64,000 nt of DNA. Source: Thermatribacter sp964570785 (lineage in GTDB: Bacteria; Atribacterota; Atribacteria; Atribacterales; Thermatribacteraceae). The stretch is from positions 1 through 64,000 of the forward strand of contig CAZMZG010000003.1 in NCBI GenBank assembly GCA_964570785.1, given 5' to 3'. This document shows, piece by piece, positions 17,739 to 26,020 of the stretch (position 1 is its first letter; each line of letters begins with the position of its first letter). The notes beneath the pieces were generated by a model. It was not told the DNA's origin and did no database searches. It saw only the letters and a program-made list of their open reading frames with translations. A program made the position numbers and the translations under genes.

Positions 17739-18479
17739 AAGCCAGTACAGAAGACCTACCATTACCACTCCGCCCACTATGTTGCCCAAGGTTACAGGGG
17801 TTAGATTATTTGCGATGCCTAACAAGGTTATTGGTGTACTGGTATCTTGCAGGGTGTTCTGGGCAAAAGCCCCCGCTAAGAGAAAATACATGTTAGCTAC
17901 GCTGTGCTCATAACCAAGTGCTACAAAAGTGGCAATGGGTCCAGGAATAACCAGCAACCGGGTAAGGTTGTTCTCTGCATAGATACAAAGCAACACCGCT
18001 AAACATACTAGCCAGTTACAAAGTATACCTCTTGCGAAGGCTTGGGTAAAAGGAATTTGAGTTTTGATGAGCGCTATCTGATATGCATGCTGTGCTATCA
18101 CTCCTCCGCTTTGATTGAGGAGTCCGGTTGAAGCATAAATCCCGGCTAAAAGGGCGGATCCTACAAAGTTACCCAGATATACCAGACCCCAGGTCTTGAA
18201 GGTTCTTGTGATACGGTTTTTGAAGGTGAAGCAGGAGTAACTAAGCAAGCAGTGGCCGGTAAATAGCTCTGCTTTCCCCAGTACGACCAGAATCAGTCCT
18301 ACCGAAAAAACTGTCCCCCCCAGAAGCTGCTTGACTCCGGTTGTAAGCGCAGCAGTGGTTACTAAAGTAAATAGTTGCGAAGCAAATCCTATGTAAGACC
18401 CTGCCAGAATGGCTCCAATGAAAAGGGATAAATAATTTTTCTGAAGCTTGTTTTCACACCAGATATGAAGGGCATCCAT
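17724..18479 (-). CDS. Formate/nitrite transporter family channel
   Basis: 251 residues from the ATG at 18479, set by AAAGGAGG 8 bp upstream; an in-frame ATG 25 codons earlier has no site. Six hydrophobic helices are visible. Family hallmarks are GKAELFTGH after helix 2 and the conserved histidine in GYEHSVANMYF, which lines the pore in FocA and NirC. The family forms pentameric channels for formate, nitrite or hydrosulfide. Its position next to the corrinoid protein and formate-THF ligase genes makes formate the likely substrate, though this is inference. Its 3' end lies inside the shared terminator. Confidence 0.92.
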   Translation of the reverse strand: MDALHIWCENKLQKNYLSLFIGAILAGSYIGFASQLFTLVTTAALTTGVKQLLGGTVFSVGLILVVLGKAELFTGHCLLSYSCFTFKNRITRTFKTWGLVYLGNFVGSALLAGIYASTGLLNQSGGVIAQHAYQIALIKTQIPFTQAFARGILCNWLVCLAVLLCIYAENNLTRLLVIPGPIATFVALGYEHSVANMYFLLAGAFAQNTLQDTSTPITLLGIANNLTPVTLGNIVGGVVMVGLLYWLKERG

Positions 18480-18579
18480 TAATCGAACCTCCTTTGGGGC
18501 GATTTTTGGTTGAAATTTATTAAAATAATAATATAATTTTTCTATAAAATCCAAAAATTATAGTTTTTTTAAAAGTAAT

Positions 18580-18609
18580 TTGTTAAAATTGGATGCAGAG
18601 GGCTATTTA
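18580..18609 (+). promoter_or_regulatory. Possible promoter of the corrinoid protein gene
   Basis: TTGTTA at 18580-18585 and TATTTA at 18604-18609 with an 18-bp spacer, in a very AT-rich 156-bp divergent gap. Several other -10-like sequences occur there, so the choice is uncertain. Confidence 0.35.
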
Positions 18610-18635
18610 TTCTAAGAGAGGGAGGGTAAGGTAAG

Positions 18636-19277
18636 ATGAGTGATATTCTCGAACAAATTGCTAAAGAATTATTTGCGGGTAATGCAAAAGCTGTGAGCGA
18701 ACTAACCCAGAAAGCGCTTGATGAAGGTTTTTCGCCACAGGAAGTTCTTAATGGCGGTTTGATAAAGGGTATGAACCAGGTTGGAGAAAAGTTTAAGGCA
18801 AACGAGATTTATGTTCCGGAAGTACTGATTGCTGCCCGAGCTATGAAGGCAGGCATGGAAATCCTGAAACCCAAACTTGCAGAGACTGGCGTAGAACCGG
18901 TGGCTAAACTTGTTATTGGCACCGTGAAGGGTGACCTTCACGATATCGGCAAGAATCTGGTAGCCATGATGATGGAAGGAGCAGGATTTGAAGTAGTTGA
19001 TCTGGGTATTGATGTACCTGCTGAAAAGTTCATTCAGGCCATTAAAGAACACAAGCCTCAGCTAGTTGGTATGTCGGCTTTACTTACCACTACCATGATT
19101 CAAATCAGAGAGAACCTCAAGGCTTTTCAAGAAGCTGGAGTTAGGGATCGGGTTAAAGTCATGATTGGCGGTGCTCCGGTTACTCAAAAATTTGCCGACG
19201 AAGTTAGTGCTGATGGTTATGCGCCAGACGCTGCATCAGCAGTAGATAAAGCTAAAGAGCTTTTGAGCCTTAATTAA
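18636..19277 (+). CDS. Corrinoid (B12-binding) protein of methyltransferase type
   Basis: 213 residues. A helical cap (1-90) precedes a B12-binding Rossmann domain with the DxHxxG motif at D100-H102-G105; H102 would be the lower cobalt ligand (base-off/His-on). The layout matches the corrinoid subunits of MtaC, MtbC and MttC type that shuttle methyl groups between methyltransferases. No substrate methyltransferase of the MtaB, MtbB or MttB type lies beside it. The next gene is formate-THF ligase, and an AcsE-like methyl-THF methyltransferase is encoded at 35.0 kb, so it may accept or donate the methyl of methyl-THF. That pairing is inference. Confidence 0.93.
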   Translation: MSDILEQIAKELFAGNAKAVSELTQKALDEGFSPQEVLNGGLIKGMNQVGEKFKANEIYVPEVLIAARAMKAGMEILKPKLAETGVEPVAKLVIGTVKGDLHDIGKNLVAMMMEGAGFEVVDLGIDVPAEKFIQAIKEHKPQLVGMSALLTTTMIQIRENLKAFQEAGVRDRVKVMIGGAPVTQKFADEVSADGYAPDAASAVDKAKELLSLN

Positions 19278-19288
19278 GCCGATAGTAT

Positions 19289-19312
19289 AAGGGGGAGAGT
19301 CTTCTCCCCTTT
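19289..19312 (+). terminator. Probable weak terminator or attenuator
   Basis: AAGGGGGAG pairs with CTCCCCTT with one bulged G, followed by TCTTTG. It lies 12 bp after the corrinoid protein gene and about 70 bp before fhs, so it could lower rather than stop read-through. Confidence 0.5.
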
Positions 19313-19384
19313 CTTTGTGAGGAACAATAATTAAATTGTTTATTGAAGGTTATTTCTAATAATTTATATAAAGGAGGGCAAAAG

Positions 19385-21079
19385 ATGTTAAGCGATCTGG
19401 AAATTGCCCAACGGGCTTCTATGAGACCCATAGTTGAAATTGCCCAAGGAATGGGGCTTGAAGAAGGGGACATCGAGCTTTATGGTAGGTACAAGGCAAA
19501 AGTATCTCTGGAAGTTCTTGAAAAACTTCGAGACAAGCCGCTTGGCAAATATATTGATGTTACCGCCATAACACCCACACCTCTTGGAGAGGGTAAGACG
19601 GTTACCACTATAGGTCTTTCCATGGCTCTAAACAAAATAGGCAAAAAGAGCGTCGTATGCATCAGACAGCCTTCACTGGGTCCGGTTTTTGGTATTAAAG
19701 GTGGTGCTGCTGGGGGTGGTTATTCTCAGGTTGTGCCCATGGAAGACTTTAATCTTCACTTGACTGGAGATACTCATGCTGTTGCTGCAGCACACAATTT
19801 GCTGGCTGCTTTTATAGACAACCATCTGCTTCACGGGAATGAATTGAACATTGATCCCTTCACGATAAGCTGGCCCAGAGTAGTGGATATAAGTGACAGG
19901 GCATTGCGCAGGATTGTCATTGGCTTGGGGGGGAAAGCGAATGGCATACCCCGTGAAAGCAGTTTTGATATTGCAGTGGCTTCAGAGGTAATGGCTATTC
20001 TGGCTTTGACCACCGATATTTTTGATTTGCGTGAACGTTTGGGGAGAATTGTGGTAGCTTACAATCGCCAAAAAGAGCCAGTTGCTGCTGAAGACCTCAA
20101 GTGTGCTGGAGCTATGGCTGTTTTAATGAAGGATGCCATAAAACCAAATCTTCTTCAAACACTTGAAAACACGCCCTGTTTTGTTCATGCTGGTCCTTTT
20201 GCTAATATCGCTCATGGCAATAGCTCTATTATTGCTGATCAGATCGCTTTGCGCCTTGCTGATTACGTGGTGACCGAGAGCGGCTTCGGTGCAGATTGTG
20301 GTATGGAAAAGTTCATGAATATTAAATGTCGTTATAGTGGTCTTCACCCTGATTGTGTGGTTATGGTGTGCTCTATTCGTGCCCTCAAGATGCACAGTGG
20401 GAAGTATAAGGTGGTTCCTGGAAAGCCCCTGGATCCGGCAATCCTCGAAGAAGATATCGATGCTCTGGTGAAAGGGTCGGAAAACCTTATCAAACAGATT
20501 GAAAATGCAAGACTTTTTGGTGTCCCGGTTGTGGTAGCGATTAACGTCTTTTCGACAGATACTGAACGTGAGATAGAGACAGTTAGAAAAATAGCTCTTG
20601 ATAATGGAGCTTTTGAAGCGTGTGTTTCTGAGGTTTGGGCTAAAGGTGGAGAAGGTGGTAAAGAACTGGCTGAAGCTGTTGTGAAAGCTTGCGATGCTCC
20701 AAATAACTTTGACTTCCTTTATCCTTTGGATGTTCCGATCAAGGATAAGATTGAAACTATAGCTACCAAAATTTATGGAGCAGATGGAGTAGTTTACGAA
20801 CCAGAAGCCGAAAAGAAAATAGCCCGCTATACTGAATTAGGTTGGGATAAGCTACCCATCTGTATGGCTAAGACCCATCTTTCTCTCTCGCATGATCCCA
20901 AATTGAAAGGCCGCCCACGTGGCTTTAAGCTTCCCATAAAAGATATTCGTCCCTCCATTGGCGCAGGTTTCCTATATCCGTTGTGTGGTGAGATGCGTAC
21001 TATGCCAGGCTTACCTTCTCGACCAGCGGGGATGAACATAGATATTGATTCTGAAGGTAGGATTGTCGGTCTGTTTTAG
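19385..21079 (+). CDS. fhs: Formate-tetrahydrofolate ligase
   Basis: 564 residues from the ATG at 19385, set by AAAGGAGGG (an upstream in-frame TTG at 19343 is rejected). It activates formate with ATP to 10-formyl-THF, the entry step of the methyl branch of the Wood-Ljungdahl pathway. The P-loop TPLGEGKT is at 65-72. Family motifs such as KGGAAGGGYSQV and the GFGADCGMEKF stretch are present. The length matches the usual 555-560 residues. A formate channel gene and the MetV-MetF-Hdr cluster on either side support a role in C1 flow. FolD/FchA for the next two steps are not in the window. Confidence 0.97.
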   Translation: MLSDLEIAQRASMRPIVEIAQGMGLEEGDIELYGRYKAKVSLEVLEKLRDKPLGKYIDVTAITPTPLGEGKTVTTIGLSMALNKIGKKSVVCIRQPSLGPVFGIKGGAAGGGYSQVVPMEDFNLHLTGDTHAVAAAHNLLAAFIDNHLLHGNELNIDPFTISWPRVVDISDRALRRIVIGLGGKANGIPRESSFDIAVASEVMAILALTTDIFDLRERLGRIVVAYNRQKEPVAAEDLKCAGAMAVLMKDAIKPNLLQTLENTPCFVHAGPFANIAHGNSSIIADQIALRLADYVVTESGFGADCGMEKFMNIKCRYSGLHPDCVVMVCSIRALKMHSGKYKVVPGKPLDPAILEEDIDALVKGSENLIKQIENARLFGVPVVVAINVFSTDTEREIETVRKIALDNGAFEACVSEVWAKGGEGGKELAEAVVKACDAPNNFDFLYPLDVPIKDKIETIATKIYGADGVVYEPEAEKKIARYTELGWDKLPICMAKTHLSLSHDPKLKGRPRGFKLPIKDIRPSIGAGFLYPLCGEMRTMPGLPSRPAGMNIDIDSEGRIVGLF

Positions 21080-21151
21080 CAGTGATATATTTAGAGTCTA
21101 AAAATAACTAATAACCGGATTTTTCTTCTTGCAGATGGGTGGGATAAAAAG

Positions 21152-22138
21152 TTGGAATGCGATTTCCTGGTGATAGGTGCTGGACCAGCGGGTCTTTCTC
21201 TTGGAGAAAAGCTGGCTGGCTATGGGGAAGTCTTAATTCTCGAGAAGGATAACAAGATCGGAGGGCTTGCTGCTACCTTAGGTTGTAAGGCTCGTCAGAG
21301 CTGCCTTTATTGTGGAATCTGCAGGAACACAGACCTGATAAGACGAGTGGCCAAGTTCCAGTTTCCGATACTTTGCTCGAGAGATATTTTGGGAGTAGAA
21401 CGATCCGTTGAGGGGTTTCGAATTTTTACCAATCGTGAGGAGATAAAAACCAGATACGTGGCAATTGCTACTGGAGCTGAACCTTTTGATGCCAGGAAAC
21501 TCCCTAATCTGGGTTACGGCAGATTACAGGGCGTTTTTACTGGATTGGATATTGAACAAGCCATAAACAGTGGCGAAATATTTCGACTTCTTCCAGAACG
21601 AGGGAAAGTTGCTTTTGTACAGTGTGTTGGTTCGCGTAGTTTTAAAGAAAAACGAGGTTACTGTTCACAGATCTGTTGTCGCTATGCCTTGAGGGCTCTG
21701 GATTTTTTGAGTTACTTTTTGCCAAGCCTTGAGTTCAAGATGTTTTATATGGACCTCCAGATCTTTGGTCCCAAAAGCTGTTATCTTTGGGAAGTAGCTC
21801 GAAGCAAGGTGTTGTTGATAAGGTCCATACCCTTCCGAATAGAGGGAGAGAATGGAAGCTTAGAAGTTTTTTATGAAGATGAAAATGGTCAGGCAGTCAA
21901 GGAAGAATTCGACCGGGTGGTCCTTTCCATAGGTCTGTCTTCCGGAAGCTCGACCAAAAACCTGGCTCGAGCTTTTTACCTTGAGCTCGATGACTGGGGA
22001 TTTATTAAAAATTTTGGTGGAGGCAGGACCAGTAACCCGGGTGTTTTTGTGTGTGGCACGGCAGGAGGTCCCAAAGATGTGGAAACCACTATTTTTGAGG
22101 CTTATCAGGTTGCAGAAAGTATACTTAACTTGAGATAG
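21152..22138 (+). CDS. HdrA/QmoA-like FAD protein lacking the ferredoxin domains
   Basis: 328 residues. The FAD-binding GAGPAG is at 9-14. A cysteine group C45, C51, C54 and C57 corresponds to the HdrA cluster loop. QCVGSR followed by CSQICCRYAL is the HdrA signature (CVGSRD...YCS..CC.YA). GVFVCGTAGGPKDVETT near the end is typical of the HdrA FAD domain. It lacks the N-terminal extension and the C-terminal [4Fe-4S] domain of full HdrA. The next gene encodes a degenerate HdrA-like C-terminal half with ferredoxin clusters, so the two may form one flavoprotein unit like QmoA/QmoB. The TTG start follows GGGTGGGAT. Confidence 0.85.
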   Translation: MECDFLVIGAGPAGLSLGEKLAGYGEVLILEKDNKIGGLAATLGCKARQSCLYCGICRNTDLIRRVAKFQFPILCSRDILGVERSVEGFRIFTNREEIKTRYVAIATGAEPFDARKLPNLGYGRLQGVFTGLDIEQAINSGEIFRLLPERGKVAFVQCVGSRSFKEKRGYCSQICCRYALRALDFLSYFLPSLEFKMFYMDLQIFGPKSCYLWEVARSKVLLIRSIPFRIEGENGSLEVFYEDENGQAVKEEFDRVVLSIGLSSGSSTKNLARAFYLELDDWGFIKNFGGGRTSNPGVFVCGTAGGPKDVETTIFEAYQVAESILNLR

Positions 22139-22152
22139 CGGGATGATGGAAA

Positions 22153-23571
22153 TTGAAAAAAGTACTTGTATTATTCCGTCCTGAATATGCACGCGTGAAG
22201 CCCTTACTCGATGCCATCGGTGATTTTTCGAAAGAACTGGACCTGCAAGTTTACTCCTGCTCAGAGTGGTTAGACAAGGTAAATAAAAGCATGCAGGACT
22301 TTGAAAAAGTTTTTTTGTTGGTTGAAGATATTGAAGCCAATATCGAGTTGTTGTCTGAGTTTTGTGATTCAGTAGAAAACCTTGAAAAATTTAAGATTTT
22401 TGGGCTTCCCCCAGGTGTGGTTTCACCTCAACTGGTTGCCTGGTGGAAAAATTATTTCCGGGAGGAGCTTGTTTTAGGGCGTGATTCCCCGGTTAAAAGC
22501 GCTTTTTTAAAGCCGGAGAAGAGGGTGCTGGTCGTTGCTGAAGAAAATGAAAACACAGAGAAAGTAGAAAAAGCTCTTCAGAAAAAGAAAATACCTTTCT
22601 TTATTACCAGGAAAAAAGTGGCTATTTCCCGCGATGGAATTAATTTTAAAATTACTCACCATCCGGATGGCGAGCTGTGTTTTGGGGCAGTGATTTTCTT
22701 ACCAAAAAAGCGAATACTCTCTTTCGGTTTCCCTCGAGAGGTTGAAGATACAGGGAGAGCGTTTTTTGTGGATGAATTATCACGGAAATATAACCATCGT
22801 AATTTCTGGAAAAAGAGTGTTGCCTTCCTGGTGCACGAGCTTGCTTCTCCCTTACAGTGGAGGAAGGCTCTCTGCTGGTCTGTCCGTATTCGCAGGGATT
22901 TTTGTTCGGAAGTTCTCTTTTTGTGTGAACAGGTTGGTGTTGCACTGGAAAACTCAGAACTGGCTTATCGAGAAGCAAGGCAAATCGGGGTTCGTTTTGA
23001 AAAAGTTCGATTTAAGAATTTTTCCTGCCAAGCCACTGAGAGCATGCAGAAAATCATCCTTAAGTTTGTTTCGGAAAAGGACCTTCGCGAAGCCTCATAC
23101 CTGGTGGATTGGCTGGTTGTTGTGCCTTCTTTTGAGGTGCAGCCCATAGCGTTAGAGAAATACTTTATGATTGACCGTGGAAACCTGAGAGTTGCCCCGC
23201 TTCCCAATCCAGTCATCGATAAGTATTCTACCTGCTGGAGGGGTGTTTTTTGTGCTCCTCTTGAGGAGACTGGCAAGGAGTGGGAACATTTGGTGCATTC
23301 GGTGATGCAGTATCTGGAGAAAGGGCAGTTGAAACTGAAAGAACGTGGTTCTGTTGATGAAGAGAAATGCGTACTTTGTTTGACCTGTTTGCGCTCCTGC
23401 CCCTTTGGGGCCGTAAAAATAGAGGGAGAGAACAAGCGCAAAAAAGCCATGATAGATTGGACTCTTTGTCAGGGATGTGGTATCTGCACTTCTCTGTGCC
23501 CTGCTGGTGCGATAAAGATTGTGGACTTCAAAAATGGTCAGTACCTTTTTGGTCCGCGTTTGTGGGGTTGA
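22153..23571 (+). CDS. Degenerate HdrA-like protein with C-terminal 2[4Fe-4S] ferredoxin domain
   Basis: 472 residues. The clear part is the C-terminal dicluster ferredoxin: C-X2-C-X2-C-X3-C in CVLCLTCLRSCP and again in CQGCGICTSLCP. The middle aligns by eye with the second HdrA unit of the large fusion encoded at 26 kb: an AxxxALxxSVxI stretch, then SEVLFLCEQVGVALENSEL against the fusion's EVFVLYRDIRTFGFLEEL, then GVFCAPLEE against GIFVCGLAH. The FAD glycine motif and the CCxxC-type cysteines are missing. I infer a QmoB- or HdrA2-like subunit that lost flavin but kept clusters. The TTG start overlaps no neighbour; 14 bp separate it from the previous gene. Confidence 0.65.
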   Translation: MKKVLVLFRPEYARVKPLLDAIGDFSKELDLQVYSCSEWLDKVNKSMQDFEKVFLLVEDIEANIELLSEFCDSVENLEKFKIFGLPPGVVSPQLVAWWKNYFREELVLGRDSPVKSAFLKPEKRVLVVAEENENTEKVEKALQKKKIPFFITRKKVAISRDGINFKITHHPDGELCFGAVIFLPKKRILSFGFPREVEDTGRAFFVDELSRKYNHRNFWKKSVAFLVHELASPLQWRKALCWSVRIRRDFCSEVLFLCEQVGVALENSELAYREARQIGVRFEKVRFKNFSCQATESMQKIILKFVSEKDLREASYLVDWLVVVPSFEVQPIALEKYFMIDRGNLRVAPLPNPVIDKYSTCWRGVFCAPLEETGKEWEHLVHSVMQYLEKGQLKLKERGSVDEEKCVLCLTCLRSCPFGAVKIEGENKRKKAMIDWTLCQGCGICTSLCPAGAIKIVDFKNGQYLFGPRLWG

Positions 23572-23576
23572 TAGGC

Positions 23577-23963
23577 ATGAGACTGGTAGCTCTTGGTTGT
23601 GAAAGGAATGGTTATCCGGCGCTTTTACGCTATTTCCATAGGGTTTCTTTGCCGTCGGGATGGGAACTGAAGGAACTTTCTGTAATTCCCTGTCTGGGGT
23701 TTATCAGAGAAGAGACAATTTTTTCTATTTTGGAAGAAAAAGCTGATGTTTTGTTGCTGGCTGGCTGTCCGCTGGATGCCTGTAAAAACGTTAAAGGTAG
23801 TGATGTTGGCTTGCGTAAAGTGACCAGGGTCAATGCTCTTCTTGAAGAAGCGCAAGTAAACAAGAAGGTGGCTCTGGCTTTAGTTACTCCTGACAAGACC
23901 GGTGAAATAGAAAGAATGCTTACCGAGATCTTTGGCTTTTTTGGAGGTTCAAATAAACGATGA
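23577..23963 (+). CDS. MvhD-like iron-sulfur protein (divergent)
   Basis: 128 residues from the ATG at 23577, 5 bp after the previous stop with GGGG upstream. It resembles MvhD, the small [2Fe-2S] subunit that links HdrA to an electron donor: LLLAGCPLDACKNVKG matches the canonical GCHPGDCHYIGG block, and PCLGF matches PCSG. Four cysteines remain (C8, C39, C64, C69). The canonical first CxxC pair is reduced to one cysteine, so cluster content may differ from the MvhD encoded at 30.5 kb. It would pair with the two preceding HdrA-like proteins. The stop overlaps the start of metV by 4 bp. Confidence 0.7.
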   Translation: MRLVALGCERNGYPALLRYFHRVSLPSGWELKELSVIPCLGFIREETIFSILEEKADVLLLAGCPLDACKNVKGSDVGLRKVTRVNALLEEAQVNKKVALALVTPDKTGEIERMLTEIFGFFGGSNKR

Positions 23964-24610
23964 TTGTTGGTGAAAGAAAACCCCTCCCTGAGATAGTAAA
24001 ACTTTTAGATGGTTTTAAAAAAGTGCTGGTTCTGGGTTGCGGAACCTGTGTTACTGTTTGTATGTCGGGTGGTGAAAAGGAAGCCAAAGAACTTGCCTCC
24101 CTGCTGAGGCTTAAAGGTTTTGATGCTTGGAGCGCCACGGTGGAGAGACAGTGCGAGCCAGAGTTTAACCAGCTAATTAGAGAAGAAGTTGAAAGAGCGG
24201 AAGCAATCCTTTCTCTGGCCTGCGGGATCGGAGTGCAGGCTTTAGCGGAACTTTATTTTCAAAAACCAGTCTATCCTGCTTTGAACACCACTTTTATGGG
24301 ATTACCTGTTGAACAGGGTCTGTGGGAAGAGCGGTGTGCTGGTTGTGGCGACTGTATAGTCCATCTTTTTGGAGGTATCTGTCCGATAGCTCGTTGTGCT
24401 AAGAGTCTTCTGAATGGTCCCTGTGGTGGTTCCAAAAATGGTAAGTGCGAAGTAAAGCCTGAACGTGATTGTGCTTGGCAACTTATTTTTGAACGGCTCA
24501 AGGCCTTAGGCAAGGTCGAGCAACTTTTGCGGGTCGAGCCTCCCAAGGATTGGTCATATTCGCGTTACGGTGGGCATCGTAAAATGGTAAGGGAGGATGT
24601 CAGACTGTGA
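23960..24610 (+). CDS. metV: Methylene-THF reductase subunit MetV (MTHFR C-terminal-domain protein)
   Basis: 216 residues. The N-terminal half has C27, C30 and C34 (GCGTCVTVC); the C-terminal half has a cysteine-rich stretch, CAGCGDC followed by CPIARCAKSLLNGPCGG, the hallmark of the MTHFR_C/MetV family. In acetogens such as Moorella, MetV is the zinc/iron-sulfur partner that connects MetF to Hdr-like or other electron donors. It overlaps metF by 4 bp (GTGA), consistent with a MetVF pair made in equal amounts. Confidence 0.92.
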   Translation: MIVGERKPLPEIVKLLDGFKKVLVLGCGTCVTVCMSGGEKEAKELASLLRLKGFDAWSATVERQCEPEFNQLIREEVERAEAILSLACGIGVQALAELYFQKPVYPALNTTFMGLPVEQGLWEERCAGCGDCIVHLFGGICPIARCAKSLLNGPCGGSKNGKCEVKPERDCAWQLIFERLKALGKVEQLLRVEPPKDWSYSRYGGHRKMVREDVRL

Positions 24611-25533
24611 GCTGGCTACAAAAGGTGCTTGAGGAAGGAAACTTTGCGGTTACCTGTGAAATTGGCCCGCCAAAAAGCAGTGATTTTTCGGTGGTTACCA
24701 AAAAGTGCGATTGGGTAAGAAATTTTGTAGATGCGGTGAATGTGACCGACAATCAGACTGCTATTGTAAGGATGTCAAGCTTTGCCAGTTGTTTGATTGC
24801 TTCTCGCCAGAATGTTGAACCCATCATGCAGATGGTATGCAGAGATAGAAACCGCATTGCTTTGCAGAGTGACTTTTTGGGAGCCTGTGCTCTGGGTATA
24901 GAAAACTTTCTTTGCTTGAGTGGTGATCATCAGAGCATGGGTAATCATCCTCAGGCAAAAAATGTTTTTGATGTGGATTCAATACAGCTTTTGCAAATTT
25001 TTAAGAATATGCGCGATGAGAAAGTTTTTCAAAATGGCGAACCGATTAAAGGAGAGATCAAAGCTTTTCTTGGGGCAGGAGCAAATCCCTTTGCTGATCC
25101 TCTGGAGTTGAGGGTGTTGCGACTGGCCAAGAAAATTGAGGCCGGAGCTCAGTTTATTCAGACGCAAGCGGTTTTTGATCTGGAAAGATTTGCAAGGTGG
25201 ATGGAAGAGGTGAGGGAATGGGGCTTGCATCGCAAAGCTTTTATTATGGCTGGAGTGATTCCTGTTAAGTCTGTTCGTGCTCTGAAATATATGAAGGAAG
25301 AAGTACCTGGACTTGAGATTCCTGACTATTTCTTGGAAAGGATGCGAAAAGCTAAGGATCCAAAGGAGGAAGGGGTACAGATTTGTACAGAAATCATTAA
25401 CGAAGTGCAAAAGATAAAAGGAGTAAGCGGTGTGCATATTATGGCTATCGCTTGGGAAAGTGTTGTACCCGAGATTGTCAAGAGATGTGGTCTATACCCA
25501 AGACCGGTGAGAGAGGTAAAGAGAAATGAGTGA
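24607..25533 (+). CDS. metF: 5,10-methylene-THF reductase (flavin subunit)
   Basis: 308 residues, a TIM-barrel MetF. It reduces 5,10-methylene-THF to 5-methyl-THF using FMN or FAD. Family features visible are AVTCEIGPPKS at the N-terminus (catalytic glutamate E19), VNVTDNQTA, GVIPVKS and the C-terminal GVHIMA. The GTG start lies inside the metV stop. No NADH domain is present, so electrons must come through MetV and the neighbouring Hdr and Flx proteins. Its stop overlaps the HdrC gene by 8 bp. Confidence 0.95.
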   Translation: MSWLQKVLEEGNFAVTCEIGPPKSSDFSVVTKKCDWVRNFVDAVNVTDNQTAIVRMSSFASCLIASRQNVEPIMQMVCRDRNRIALQSDFLGACALGIENFLCLSGDHQSMGNHPQAKNVFDVDSIQLLQIFKNMRDEKVFQNGEPIKGEIKAFLGAGANPFADPLELRVLRLAKKIEAGAQFIQTQAVFDLERFARWMEEVREWGLHRKAFIMAGVIPVKSVRALKYMKEEVPGLEIPDYFLERMRKAKDPKEEGVQICTEIINEVQKIKGVSGVHIMAIAWESVVPEIVKRCGLYPRPVREVKRNE

Positions 25534-26020
25534 AGCGAAACTTCTTGATCACCAGTTTAAATATCGGATTGCTTCTCGGCCTGGAGGTGAGGGGCTGCTT
25601 GCTTGTTTTGCCTGTGGGGTTTGTACAGCAGCCTGCCCGGTGAGTGAAGTTGAAAAGGACTTTAACCCGCGTCGGATCATCCATCAAATTTTGCTTGGCG
25701 AGAGTGAAGAGCTTTTGCGGTCTGAACGCATGTGGTTGTGTGTGGGTTGCTATCGTTGCAGTGCTCACTGCCCACAGGATGTTGAGTTTACCAACCTTTT
25801 GAAAGTGTTGCGAGAACTTGCTGTAGAAGAAGGTACCGTTTCTGTGGAATGGAAAAAAGTAATTGATGAAGTCGACCGCAGAACTCAAGAATTACGACGC
25901 AAACTCATCAAGTATCTCTGGAATAAAGGAATTAATTCTCTGGGAGAGTTTGAGAGGTTTTATCAGAGAGAAATTGCAAAGCTGGATTGGATTAAAGGGG
26001 ATAGTGATGATGCACGGTAA
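25526..26020 (+). CDS. hdrC: HdrC-like 2[4Fe-4S] protein
   Basis: 164 residues. Two cluster motifs are visible: C27-X2-C30-X2-C33-X3-C37 and C72-X2-C75-X2-C78-X3-C82, the HdrC/GlpC type. There are no membrane helices, so it is a soluble HdrC. It would carry electrons between HdrA and MetVF. In methanogens HdrC partners with HdrB, but no HdrB (CCG-domain) gene is present here. The ATG overlaps metF by 8 bp and its stop overlaps hdrA by 14 bp, so all are translated together. Confidence 0.92.
   Translation: MSEAKLLDHQFKYRIASRPGGEGLLACFACGVCTAACPVSEVEKDFNPRRIIHQILLGESEELLRSERMWLCVGCYRCSAHCPQDVEFTNLLKVLRELAVEEGTVSVEWKKVIDEVDRRTQELRRKLIKYLWNKGINSLGEFERFYQREIAKLDWIKGDSDDAR

Noticed and set aside
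21090..21102. Palindrome TTTAGAGTCTAAA after fhs as a terminator
   Set aside because: The stem is short and AT-rich with no T-tract; read-through into the HdrA-like gene looks more likely.
22130..22160. A frameshift splitting one full HdrA into the two genes at 21152 and 22153
   Set aside because: The second gene has its own start region after a 14-bp gap, and its N-terminal part lacks FAD motifs over a long stretch, which a single indel would not explain.
25863..26006. Upstream in-frame extension of the hdrA fusion
   Set aside because: It lies inside hdrC in another frame; ATG 26007 has a ribosome-binding site and the FAD motif follows at the expected distance.
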